The position numbers and the translations under genes are program-made. From Arctopsyche grandis (Eukaryota; Arthropoda; Insecta; Trichoptera; Hydropsychidae): DNA of 64,000 nucleotides. Of the stretch, positions 21,513-32,700 are shown in pieces. The number at the start of each line of letters is the position of its first letter. Position 1 is the stretch's first letter. The stretch is taken from NCBI RefSeq assembly GCF_051622035.1, contig NC_135356.1:9770579-9834578 (forward strand), in the 5' to 3' direction. The notes beneath the pieces are model-generated. The model saw nothing but the letters and a program-made list of their open reading frames with translations. It was not told the DNA's origin and made no database searches.

Positions 21513-24315
21513 TTATGACCTCGTCGATGGCGTCTTCTTTCCATAGAACATGTCGAGGAACAGACCTGAAAAAATTTAAATTGAAAATTAAACACGTTGC
21601 ACACGAATCGGCGAACGTTCTATACCTAAAATTGTATTTAAATGATAGCCGCAAACACACCTGAGAAAACAACGACGGCCCCTAGCCACTGCCTAGAACT
21701 CAAAGTATTGCCGAATATAAGCACAGATGCTAAAACGGTGAAAAATTTCCTAGTCGTCGTCACAACCGAACACGCCAACGGTCCGAATTGAGAAACCTAA
21801 AACGTCAAATCACAGATTAAAATACATCCATCACCAGTACATTACACCACAATAGCATTATAATTACAGCGAGGAAGATAAACAACTGCCCCAACGCTCC
21901 GGCCAATCCCAAAGTGATCAGATGCCATATAATTTCCGGGTGACGTATCACAAACAACACGAACACTTTCAATTCACCGCTTAATACGACCGCTGTACCC
22001 AAAATTAAGTTGGACCTGAAAGTTCAAAATAATGACAATAAGCACATTAAAAAAGATCGCATTTCAACCATTTATTTATAATATTACCAATAATTGGTAT
22101 TCAGCATCATGTATTGCGCCGACGGTGAAGATTCAGCTCTCATCCGATCCTAAAATAGGAACGTAATAACAATACATAATACAAATCTATAAATAATAAT
22201 ACATTAGATACATTTTTACAAACAAATTTTTCACCATTACAAAAATACAACAAAAGTATTTCTAAGGAAACGTTCCGTCTAAATTACGCGCATGCAGCAT
22301 ATTTATTGATTGTTTTTATATGTACGTATTAAAATGTGATTTAAATGATTTTTTCTTATCTTATGATTGAAAGAAAATATATTTGAAAAAAAATTCACCT
22401 TCAGCACTTTGCTTTTGATGTTTTTTTGTATTAAAAATTGGTGGATTAAAACTTAAAAGGTTGATTCGAGATTTGTTGACTTTTTAGTTAGCCAGTGTCA
22501 ATTATTATAAAAAAAAACCTCTTATTTGATCAAAACTTAATAAACTTTTTTTTTAATTCAACCAAAATTTGAAAAATTCAAGTTGACAGACAAAATATGT
22601 TAACAGAAGTCCAATAAAGGGAATGTCCTTATTTGGAAAGACGTCTAATTAAGTACAATTGATGATTATATCTGACTTTAACCTACTGTTCTCACATTTA
22701 CTGACAAAAATCACTAAAATCCTGAAACAGAGCACGTTGGAAAGGAAACAATACATAAGAATGTCGCTTTAAAGGTTAGAAATTACGCAGCAACGTGTAT
22801 CAGACGCTTTAAAATCGCAATATTGAATCATTTACGCAAGTTTTAAGTGGATTGGTATTTAACCTGAACGGCACCGGTCAACCCGTCCATGGTGAGCGAA
22901 AGCAGTAGAAGAATTTCTCCGACACCGAACTCGGTTGACTCGTTGGTAACCTTTTTGACTTGATCTTTGTACATGAACATTATGACGCCGATGACGATCA
23001 TCAAAACGAACAAGTAACGTTTCAACGGATACTTCTTGTGGCCGATCAACACTCCAAGGATCATGACAGGTATCGGTTTTGCTGACTTTCCAACCACCTG
23101 AAAACAGAAGTCAGGATAAATATAATAATATTCGCTGATATGTGGAAAACATTTTGTATTTTATAAAACGAAACATTACCGAAGGCTTTCATACTAAACG
23201 TTTATTTATTTAGTACATTCAACATGTCATTATTAAGCGATTGGAAAAGACAGAAAATGGTAGTAAAGCGGGTTATAAAATTAAATTGATAATACGACTT
23301 GGAAACATAGCCAAAGTTGGACAGTACAAGTACTCGAATGTAAAAAGACTTAAAGATGACCACAAATTAGATGATGGAAGGTTAAGTGAATGAGTCTTGC
23401 TCGGAACAATGATGATTGGAAGCATGTTGGGGAAGCCTTCGTACAGTAAAGGATGGTCAATGCCTGAAAATAATTGTGTAAAGCCATTAATCTCTACAAT
23501 CGTATATATGTATATATCTTGTCAAACATATGTTCCGTATTGCCTTCCAGAAACTTGAATACCATTCGTAGAACCAAACGAAAAATGGACAGGATAAGTG
23601 CAAAAGGTTAATCACAGTGGCTTTAAGCCAGATCAGATATAACAATTCGACATTAAAATAAAAAAGATCGCTTAAGAAACAATATATTATAACTGAATCA
23701 ATGAAATAAACCTGTGTAGGATAGTTGACCCACTGAAGCGCCAGGTTCGAACAAACCATGGCCAGTAAATACGTCAACGCTGAGCTGATATAATAGAACG
23801 TTCGCGTATCCTCAGGTGGATTCTTCGAAGTCATCTGAAAATGATTAAAACGATAATTAAATTACTATGAAGAGAAAGTACACAATCGAATTTAATTTAA
23901 AAAAAAAACGGAAGGGATATGTGTGTGTGTGTGTGTAGGCAAGGTTTTTGCATCGAAAAGTATGGATTTCAAAAAATAAATTCATTGTTATTATTATTTT
24001 TATACATACGTATATATGTATATTATAATATATAACTTTTACCGGTGATTACGAATTTAATTCATGTATCAATTCCTCTCCAAAACCAACCGTTGAAATA
24101 TGAACGGACATAACACTAGTTGAATATAGGCTCACCACCATAGCTTTGGCGAATATGTAATTGAAAATACACTGCACCAAGACAAAGCAGAGTGCGCAGG
24201 TAAACCGTTCGTCGCCGTACGTTCCTCTCGTGATGGACTCTTGCAGCATCCCGAAGTAGAAGTAACACAGGAAAATGCCAGCGGCATATGTTAAAAATTT
24301 CGTATTCATCAACAT
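21513..24315 (-). CDS. SLC35B1: SLC35B1-like ER nucleotide (sugar) transporter, complete, 7 exons
   Basis: Multipass transporter of the SLC35B family; the mammalian member is reported as the ER ATP/ADP exchanger and the Drosophila orthologue is meigo. Coding exons on the minus strand are 24315-24136, 23834-23712, 23097-22864, 22149-22088, 22015-21868, 21796-21661 and 21565-21513. All junctions are GT/AG and phases match, giving 936 bp or 311 residues, close to family length. Landmarks are [20 protein letters not shown] in exon 1, [20 protein letters not shown] across exons 2/3 (SLC35B signature), [20 protein letters not shown] across 3/4, [18 protein letters not shown] in exon 6, and [10 protein letters not shown] at the end. 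I chose the ATG at 24315 because it directly precedes the first membrane segment; another ATG lies two codons later. The dilysine is not at the exact C-terminal KKxx position. Confidence is high. Confidence 0.95.
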
Positions 24316-24435
24316 TTTGGACGAATATCGGCACACGATCACACCCAACAACCGCCACACGCCAACTGTCTGTCACACGTTGCCTTAATGCGGACGTAAG
24401 TCGACGTGTAACAGCCATGATCTTAAAATATGATT

Positions 24436-24640
24436 TTATGGGTTCGGTGATTACTGGTCACAAATTCCTCGTCACAAAGTCACTAAAATCTCTATAACGG
24501 AACATCTGGCAGCCGAAAAGTCCATCATATTAACGATAACTATCATAGTAATGAGAACTTCAGTGCCAAATATTGTGTATTCGTGATTTTCATGGCAAAA
24601 ATTGTCTTTGTGACCAATGTGACGAATAGTCCAATTACCG
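24436..24640 (-). mobile_element. MITE upstream of SLC35B1 (copy 2, inverted)
   Basis: Reverse complement of the 20894-21075 MITE: CTATAACGGAACATCTGGCAG and TTTCATGGCAAAAATTGTC match it in inverse order, with GGTGATTACTGGTCACAAA and TTTGTGACCAATGTGACGAA at the ends. It begins about 120 bp upstream of the SLC35B1 start codon, so it may overlap the promoter or 5' UTR. Confidence 0.75.
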
Positions 24641-25537
24641 ATTTTATGACAATAGAAAAAATTAATTGATAAATTAAATCGTCTAAAATCGTCTGGGATA
24701 AAAGCTATTATTATTATTAAATTATATTTTTGTATTCACCTTTATTTTTTTTAAATGACTAGAAATAAAATTTTCATATTAGAGGTAAAATCTTGACGAC
24801 GAGCCAACATCACGATATATATATTTATTTTACATATTTTTTACATACATATATACAAATATATCAGGAAGGCTTAACAGGTAAACTGCAAATGCGCCTT
24901 CCTGGTCCATATAATTTCACGACAACTACAAGACATCCCAGGTTGGCCCTTCTGTTCCCTTTGACCCCCACCACGGAACAAAGAACGAAAAAACGTATCC
25001 CTGTACGCCAGTAACTCTCCCAGCGAGAGAGTTGTATTCCCGCGTAAATACGTTTTGTCACAATATACATAGTACCGTTTACCATGCACCCTTTTTTTTT
25101 GGTCTTTCGACTTAAGATCTTTCGATTTTCGATCTTTGCCTCCCGATATTTGCTTTTTCGATCTGTAGGCGGGGGTAGGTAGTGTTGACCGTATCCTAGC
25201 CTAACGAAACACTGTTGTGTTTGTTTGAATAATTTATTTTTATTATATAGTTTGGTTATACAAGTGTATAAAAGATTATGTTGATGAAGCGGGTATGTTC
25301 TGGAAGTTCTCAAAGCGGCTGGATTCGGCTGTGTTCTGGAACGGTTCTTCCATGTTGGTTGTCGCAGGTTGAGTGAGTCTGGCTCTGTTGCTGGTCGACT
25401 CTTCTAGCTGACTGGTTGTTGGTGTAGCGTGGTCTGCTGCTGGTTGTTGACTGTCTGTTGAGCCCGCTGTGCGGGTTTATTTAGTAGTCCGCTGTATTCG
25501 GTTCATGTGCAAGGGATGCGAGGAATGCCGTTCGTTC
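24641..25537. other. Repeat mosaic upstream of SLC35B1
   Basis: A CAGGAAGGC...GCGCCTTCCTGG tail repeat lies at 24867-24908. The segment at about 24920-25170 recurs at 26572-26835 and, inverted, at 51693-51830; it shares GTATCCCTGTACGCCAGTAA and CATAGTACCGTTTACCATGC. The interval 25170-25537 is rich in CTGGTTGTTG-like words and has no identified family. No host gene is seen. Confidence 0.6.
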
Positions 25538-26117
25538 TCTAGAAATATAGTACAACTCGTGCTATTATATCAAAACCAGCGATCTCATCATCGATCCTGT
25601 CCAAAAACGCATAAACTCAAGGGCAACGACCTTTCGACCATACCAGAAGAGAGAGTTCATCGCTCGATCGTAAAACAATAAAACCACACATGTTCTGGAA
25701 ACAAAGAAAAAGCATTTATGTGTAGCGCATGAACCCATAAAATACGCGCCTCGAAAATAGGTCGACACGTGCTTCTTACACACGTGTCTTGGAAACAAAG
25801 AAAGCGCATGACCCCATTCTCATACGGACATCGTCCTGGCGCTGATCCCAAAGCTATCAAATGCACGTCTCGAGCACACGTGCCCGAAGAACAAAGGATA
25901 TGCACGCGACACGCTTCAAGCCAGAAGGTATATAAAACAATACGCCAGCCCCAAACACCAGAGTAAATCTCTGGAGTTCAACCAGATCACATCTCCGAAG
26001 AAACCTCTTCGTACATACAATAACCATTGTACCAATTGAACAAAAATAAACGATCCTCTTTCAAACTCGACGGAATTTCCGTAGGCCGGGAAACGGTCGA
26101 AACCTTTCACCCGTCCT
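25538..26117 (+). repeat. LTR (family C) followed by a primer-binding-like site
   Basis: Matches the repeat at 28430-29058 over its whole length: AACGACC..TTCGACCAT, AGAGTTCATCG, TGTCTTGGAAACAAAG, ATGACCCCATTCTC, GGACATCGTCCTGGC. It has a TATA-like GTATATAAAAC (25929) and an AATAAA (26045), then CCTATA and ATTGGTGACCACCGAC, which looks like a retroelement primer-binding site. It is therefore read as a plus-strand 5' LTR. The initial TG is TC, so it is a degraded copy. Confidence 0.75.
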
Positions 26118-26840
26118 ATAATTGGTGACCACCGACTACTAAATTGGTGATCACTAAAGTTCCATTTGATTTGTTAGGGTGGAACATTCTCGAATATGTG
26201 GCGTCGTTCCACTCGATTTAGTTTTTATCACCCTTTGTCCCAGTGAGTCAGAATGTTTGTTCAATGGGTTACAATGTAGTTGTTGTTTGTACAGCTGCAC
26301 TTTAATGGATGCAGGTGTTCTTCGACTTCGCGACGTTCCGCTTGATTTGTTGGGGTGGAAGTTTCTCGACTCGAGATGACGTCAATGGTTGAGCGTGAGA
26401 AATGTATCCTCCGTCGGAATAGATGTTTCGATTGCGGTGACGAGATTCCTACAACGGTATGACCAGTTTTCTCGTGACCAGTTTTAGTGTGACGGGTGAT
26501 CACGCGTGACCGATCTAGAGTGACCGGTTGTCCTGTGATTGGTTCACATATGACTAGTAGTCCGCTTACCCTACAAGACATCCCAGGTTAGTCCTTCTGT
26601 TCCCTTTGACCGCCACCACGGAACAAACGCACCTGGAAGAACGAACAAACGTATCCCTGTACGCCAGTAACTCTCCCAGTGAGAGAGTCGTATTCCTGCG
26701 TAAATACGTTTTGTCACAATATACATAGTACCGTTTACCATGCACCCTTTTTTTGGTCTTTCGACTTAAGATCTTTCGATTTTCGATCTTTGCCTTCCGA
26801 TATGTGCTTTTTCGATCTTTTAACTTTCGGTGCCGTGAGG
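26118..26840 (+). other. Truncated retroelement leader and adjoining repeat
   Basis: Follows the family C LTR. Two related blocks containing TTGTT[A/G]GGGTGGAA (26174 and 26347) suggest an internal duplication of about 170 bp. A run of GTGACC-type words follows (26460-26560). From 26572 the repeat shared with 24920-25170 begins. No gag-pol frame follows, so the element is truncated upstream of SelK. Confidence 0.55.
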
Positions 26841-27138
26841 TAGACCCGACAGAACGAAACCGATTTCAAAAAATTCCTGCTTCCACAACACCAAGATGAA
26901 TTTTCTACAGATATCGCTTTAGTGCGGGGTGATTCTAAAATTTAGCCAAGATTTTGCTTGGTTTATTTGGACTTTTAAGTATATTCATATTTTATGTAAA
27001 TGCGTAAAAAGATGAAAAATTGTTAGGTCGTATAGACTGACGTTAGGGCCGAGTGTGACGGACACGTCACGTTCGTATAGGAGCTGCTGTCTTTCTTCTT
27101 TGTTCGCTGTTCGATGTAGGTCGCACTAAATCGCCGCG

Positions 27139-29373
27139 ATGGTCTACATATCATCAGGTTTGTATATTATTCTATCATTTTAATTGCTTGCACCATTTTT
27201 AAAATGCGAATTGATCAAATACATCAAGTCTCCGGTTTTTTTACTTCGCATACTGTGTGTCAAGGCTGTTCACAAAGTAAAACGCAATATGATTGTGCGT
27301 CGATTGATTGGGTGTTGAACACAAAGAACTCCATGTACATATATATTATCATATCCATACTCGCAACTTCTTTAAATAATTCTGATCGCATATGTTACAC
27401 ATTGTAATGATTCGATAAACAAAATTTAATATTTAATTGTTTGTGTTTTATTTGTGTTGTAGATGGTTCAGTGAGCCGTAAAGCCCCGCTCAGTTTATCC
27501 TTGGTGTTTGGATATTTTTGGGGAATTCTAGACTTCGTTTACATGTTGTAAGTCTTGCGCAATATCGACTTAAAATACAGATGGTATTATAAACAATGAA
27601 TTATTATAAAATATATGTTTTCAGTGGCTGGACTCTATTCAATCCGGGAACAAATAGACAAGATCCTCGCTATTCTGTTGCTTTTAGACCACCAGGCACC
27701 GGGTATGCATTTTACTATTTATTTATTTATTTATTGAATAATCAACAGGCAACATATGTAGTAATACATAATTATAGATTTTTACAAATTACATAAAATG
27801 GTACATAGAGACAAATAAATGAAAAAGAAAAGAATTAAAATTAAAATATGACTAAATAGGAGAGTCTATAAATAAACATAAAGTGATATATTATTGGATA
27901 AAGATTATATAATAGAAATAGATGGCAGTCCTGAATTGATACAAAGAAATACCGAATAGATCAACGTCACTCAGCTCTCCGTTAAACATACGATAAACAC
28001 GCTGTAGATAGGAATATTTTACAGAATTAAAGAAAAGAGTGCAACGTGTCTAGAATACCTAACTGGGATCCTGAAACCAACCTTACTCAGTAAATCGGGA
28101 CTATCAAAGAAACCATTTAGGAGCTTTAAAGGGAATGTAGCCAGTGAGACGTCGCCTGACAGAAAGATTGTTAAAGGATAGGAATTTTAAAATATCGGGA
28201 ATAGTAGTATGGGCGTAGATAGGAAAACGGTAGCGTAAGGATTTGATCAATTTTAGTTGGACATTTTCAATACAATTAATATGGGATATATAAAAAGGTG
28301 ATCAGATAATTGAGGCAAATTCAAGGTGAGACCTTACAAGGGAAAAATAAAGTAGTTTAAGTAAATGAGGATCATTAAAGGGTTTAGTTGAGCGGAGTAG
28401 GAATCCAAAAGATTTATATGCTTTATTAGTGTAGGAATATAACACAAAGTGTGCCATTTCTAAGCAAAAACAGTGATCCCATATATCCTGTACAATCACG
28501 CAGAACTCGAGAGCAACGACCCCTTCGACCATTCCAGAAGAAAGAGTTCATCGTTCGATCATAAACAAACAATGATCTCACCAGGCCACTGCGACACATA
28601 TCCTGAAAATCGTTTACTCGTGGCAATCATTTACACGTGTTCGTGGAAACAAAGAAAAAGCATTCATGTGTGGCGCTTGAACCTATAAAACAGGTCGACA
28701 CGTGCTTCGTATATACGTGTCTTGGAAACAAAGGAAGCGTATGACCCCATTCTCTTACGGACATCGTCCTGGCTTTGACCCCAAAGCTATAAAACTCTCG
28801 CCCTGAGAACACGTGCCCTGGAGAACAAAGAGATCTTTTGCACACGCCACGCTCAGAACTTCCATATATAAACCCGCACAGCAGACGCAGCAGCAGTCCA
28901 GTCCAGACTTTTCCCTGAAGCAGGCAACTAGCCCACTTCCCCGTGAAATTTTCTGTACTTACCATAAATTGAATTCTGGAGAAAATAAATATACTCTGTT
29001 AACTACAACGAGTTTCCGTAGGCCGGGTTTCGGTCACAACATAACCTCTCGACCTACATTAGTAATGAAGGAAATATGTTCAAAGCCATCGAGTTTATAA
29101 TTAAGTATTACACCGAGATCCTTAATAGAAGAGGTTGTATTTGGAATTAAATGGTTTAAATGATAATGATAAGTGATAATAGATTTAAGATGGAACATTT
29201 TTCAGGATTTAGATTTACTATATGTAATTGAAATGCATTGTTATCTTTCTGATGTAACTTTTGTGATTATTTCTTTTTTTAGAAATGGCCCTTCAAATCC
29301 ACGATTTGGTGGACTTGGACCTTCCGGTGGACCGAATTCTCCTCCTCCACCGGGTTGCGGCTGCGGTGGTTAA
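27139..29373 (+). CDS. SelK: Selenoprotein K homologue with Cys in place of Sec, complete, 4 exons
   Basis: Small single-pass ER membrane protein; the family binds p97/VCP and Derlin in ER-associated degradation and partners the DHHC6 acyltransferase in vertebrates. Coding exons are 27139-27157, 27463-27547, 27625-27702 and 29283-29373, with GT/AG introns and matching phases, for 273 bp or 90 residues, the usual family size. The product starts MVYISSDGSVSRK, then a membrane helix (LSLVFGYFWGILDFVYMFF, about residues 18-36), then a Gly/Pro-rich cytosolic tail ending SPPPPGCGCGG. Vertebrate and fly SelK have selenocysteine near this end (GGUG-type); here the codon is TGC and the frame ends at TAA, so no Sec insertion is needed. 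The start sits in a good context (GCGATGG). Intron 3 (1.58 kb) is enlarged by a LINE and a solo LTR. Confidence 0.93.
27717..29195 (-). pseudogene. LINE reverse transcriptase fragment in SelK intron 3
   Basis: The minus strand reads SSIKDLGVILNYKLDGFEHI (about 29145-29085). After the LTR at 28430-29058 is removed it continues NKAYKSFGFLLRSTKPF, LVRSHLEFASII, NCIENVQLKLIKSLRYRFP. This is the post-YADD region of Jockey/R1-type elements. An AAAT-repeat tail lies at its 3' end (27717-27737). It is 5' truncated, has stops, and was split by the LTR. Confidence 0.85.
28430..29058 (+). mobile_element. Solo LTR (family C) in SelK intron 3, sense orientation
   Basis: Runs TGTAGG...CCTACA and is flanked by TTAG on both sides (28426-28429 and 29059-29062), a 4-bp target duplication. 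The LINE frame continues on either side, proving insertion into the LINE. It holds a TATA-like CATATATAAACC (28862) and an AATAAA (28984). No internal retroelement sequence remains, so it is a solo LTR left by LTR-LTR recombination. Confidence 0.9.
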
Positions 29374-29792
29374 AAATTCGCATTGACCATTATTTTATTA
29401 TCACGAGGCTCTTCTATATTTCACTTCGCTCATTGGTCTGACAACATATTATATTATATTATATTCTGCATTCTTCCGATTGTTTTGAAGTTTTTTTGCC
29501 ATTTTATTATTATTCATTTCATTATGCTCGATGCTATTTATTTTATTAATCTAAATTAATTTTACATGTGAATCTGCTTGATTTTCGTTTGTATAAAATA
29601 GTATATAGGTATATTTTAATTCAATCTTTTAAAATTGTGTCACAAAGGAATAATCAAACAACTGATTAAACCATTTCCTCGTTTGCGTATGATGTATGTA
29701 TGTACATAGTGTATGTATTGTCATTCTATTGAAACCTTGATAACTATTAAACAAAGATAGCTGCGCAGGACAAAAGTAAATTCCTATATATT
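29374..29792 (+). other. SelK 3' flank, probable 3' UTR
   Basis: AT-rich sequence after the SelK stop codon, with no other gene. It ends where the 798-bp tandem array starts. Whether a SECIS-like fold persists cannot be judged by eye, and a Cys codon would not need one. Confidence 0.5.
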
Positions 29793-32700
29793 ATATTTTA
29801 TATCTAATAAAAATTAAAACGTACTCATGATTAGATATCGGAGTCACAAATTCTCTCATTTAATAAAAAATTTTATTATATAATATATTGTGGTATTTAA
29901 AAATATCTAAAACACATATTCTTAAAAACAAAGATTCACAAATGGTTTCAAAAAAATATTATTTAACAAGTTTCAAAAATGTAAAAAAGTTTGAGGAACA
30001 ATTGTTAAATTAATTTAAGAATGACTGGTAAAAATGATTTTAAAACTATGTTAGTGAACAAGTTGAGAACGCAATGTGCCTCTGTTGAAGAGTGGAATCA
30101 AATCTGTCATCATCATCATTGTCGTCGGCCGTTCACCATGCACTGCTGGATGAAGGCCTCTCCAACACGCTTTCACTCACTCTGGTTTTGCGCAACTATC
30201 TTCCATCTCACCCCACACATTTTCCTAATTGTGTCTATCCATCTTGCGCAAACCGGTTCGAGTGGAACCGTGTTGTTGAGGCCTTCATCCAGCAGTGCAC
30301 GGTGAGCAACAGACGACGATGAAGATGATGACTGATTTAATTCTTCTTTTCAACGGAATCACATTGGGTTCTCAATTTGTTCACTATTAAAATATTTTTT
30401 AAAAAATTTTTACCAGTCATTCTTAACCGTTTGTCCGCGGCCGTCTTCTATGGAAGACAAGTCTGTAGCGCGGCTGTCTTCCATAGAATTTCTGAACTTT
30501 GCACGGGGTTTTGAGGCTTATATGCGCCTATTTCAACTGTTTTAAGGTTCAAAATTGTTTGAATATACATATAACTGAGAGTTGAATGCCATATTTTATA
30601 TCTAATAAAAATTAAAACGTACTCATGATTAGATATCGGAGTCACAAATTCTCTCATTTAATAAAAAATTTTATTACATAATATATTGTGGTATTTAAAA
30701 ATATCTAAAACACATAGTCTTAAAAACAAAGATTCACAAATGGTTTCAAAAAAATATTATTTAACAAGTTTCAAAAATGTAAAAAAGTTTGAGGAACAAT
30801 TGTTAAATTAATTTAAGAATGACTGGTAAAAATGATTTTAAAACTATGTTAGTGAACAAGTTGAGAACGCAATGTGCCTCTGTTGAAGAGTGGAATCAAA
30901 TCTGTCATCATCATCATTGTCGTCGGCCGTTCACCATGCACTGCTGGATGAAGGCCTCTCCAACACGCTTTCACTCACTCTGGTTTTGCGCAACTATCAT
31001 CCATCTCACCCCACACATTTTCCTAATTGTGTCTATCCATCTTGCGCAAACCGGTTCGAGTGGAACCGTGTTGTTGAGGCCTTCATCCAGCAGTGCACGG
31101 TGAGCAACAGACGACGATGAAGATGATGACTGATTTAATTCTTCTTTTCAACGGAATCACATTGGGTTCTCAATTTGTTCACTATTAAAATATTTTTTAA
31201 AAAATTTTTACCAGTCATTCTTAACCGTTTGTCCGCGGCCGTCTTCTATGGAAGACAAGTCTGTAGCGCGGCTGTCTTCCATAGAATTTCTGAACTTTGC
31301 ACGGGGTTTTGAGGCTTATATGCGCCTATTTCAACTGTTTTAAGGTTCAAAATTGTTTGAATATACATATAACTGAGAGTTGAATGCTATATTTTATATC
31401 TAATAAAAATTAAAACGTACTCATGATTAGATATCGGAGTCACAAATTCTCTCATTTAATAAAAAATTTTATTACATAATATATTGTGGTATTTAAAAAT
31501 ATCTAAAACACATAGTCTTAAAAACAAAGATTCACAAATGGTTTCAAAAAAATATTATTTAACAAGTTTCAAAAATGTAAAAAAGTTTGAGGAACAATTG
31601 TTAAATTAATTTAAGAATGACTGGTAAAAATGATTTTAAAACTATGTTAGTGAACAAGTTGAGAACGCAATGTGCCTCTGTTGAAGAGTGGAATCAAATC
31701 TGTCATCATCATCATTGTCGTCGGCCGTTCACCATGCACTGCTGGATGAAGGCCTCTCCAACACGCTTTCACTCACTCTGGTTTTGCGCAACTATCATCC
31801 ATCTCACCCCACACATTTTCCTAATTGTGTCTATCCATCTTGCGCAAACCGGTTCGAGTGGAACCGTGTTGTTGAGGCCTTCATCCAGCAGTGCACGGTG
31901 AGCAACAGACGACGATGAAGATGATGACTGATTTAATTCTTCTTTTCAACGGAATCACATTGGGTTCTCAATTTGTTCACTATTAAAATATTTTTTAAAA
32001 CATTTTTACCAGTCATTCTTAACCGTTTGTCCGCGGCCGTCTTCTATGGAAGACAAGTCTGTAGCGCGGCTGTCTTCCATAGAATTTCTGAACTTTGCAC
32101 GGGGTTTTGAGGCTTATATGCGCCTATTTCAACTGTTTTAAGGTTCAAAATTGTTTGAATATACATATAACTGAGAGTTGAATGCTATATTTTATATCTA
32201 ATAAAAATTAAAACGTACTCATGATTAGATATCGGAGTCACAAATTCTCTCATTTAATAAAAAATTTTATTACATAATATATTGTGGTATTTAAAAATAT
32301 CTAAAACACATAGTCTTAAAAACAAAGATTCACAAATGGTTTCAAAAAAATATTATTTAACAAGTTTCAAAAATGTAAAAAAGTTTGAGGAACAATTGTT
32401 AAATTAATTTAAGAATGACTGGTAAAAATGATTTTAAAACTATGTTAGTGAACAAGTTGAGAACGCAATGTGCCTCTGTTGAAGAGTGGAATCAAATCTG
32501 TCATCATCATCATTGTCGTCGGCCGTTCACCATGCACTGCTGGATGAAGGCCTCTCCAACACGCTTTCACTCACTCTGGTTTTGCGCAACTATCATCCAT
32601 CTCACCCCACACATTTTCCTAATTGTGTCTATCCATCTTGCGCAAACCGATTCGAGTGGAACCGTGTTGTTGAGGCCTTCATCCAGCAGTGCACGGTGAG

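Noticed and set aside
24864-25313. 149-residue minus-strand frame upstream of SLC35B1
   Set aside because: Lies in a repeat that recurs at 26572-26835 and 51693-51830 with frame breaks; no recognisable domain.
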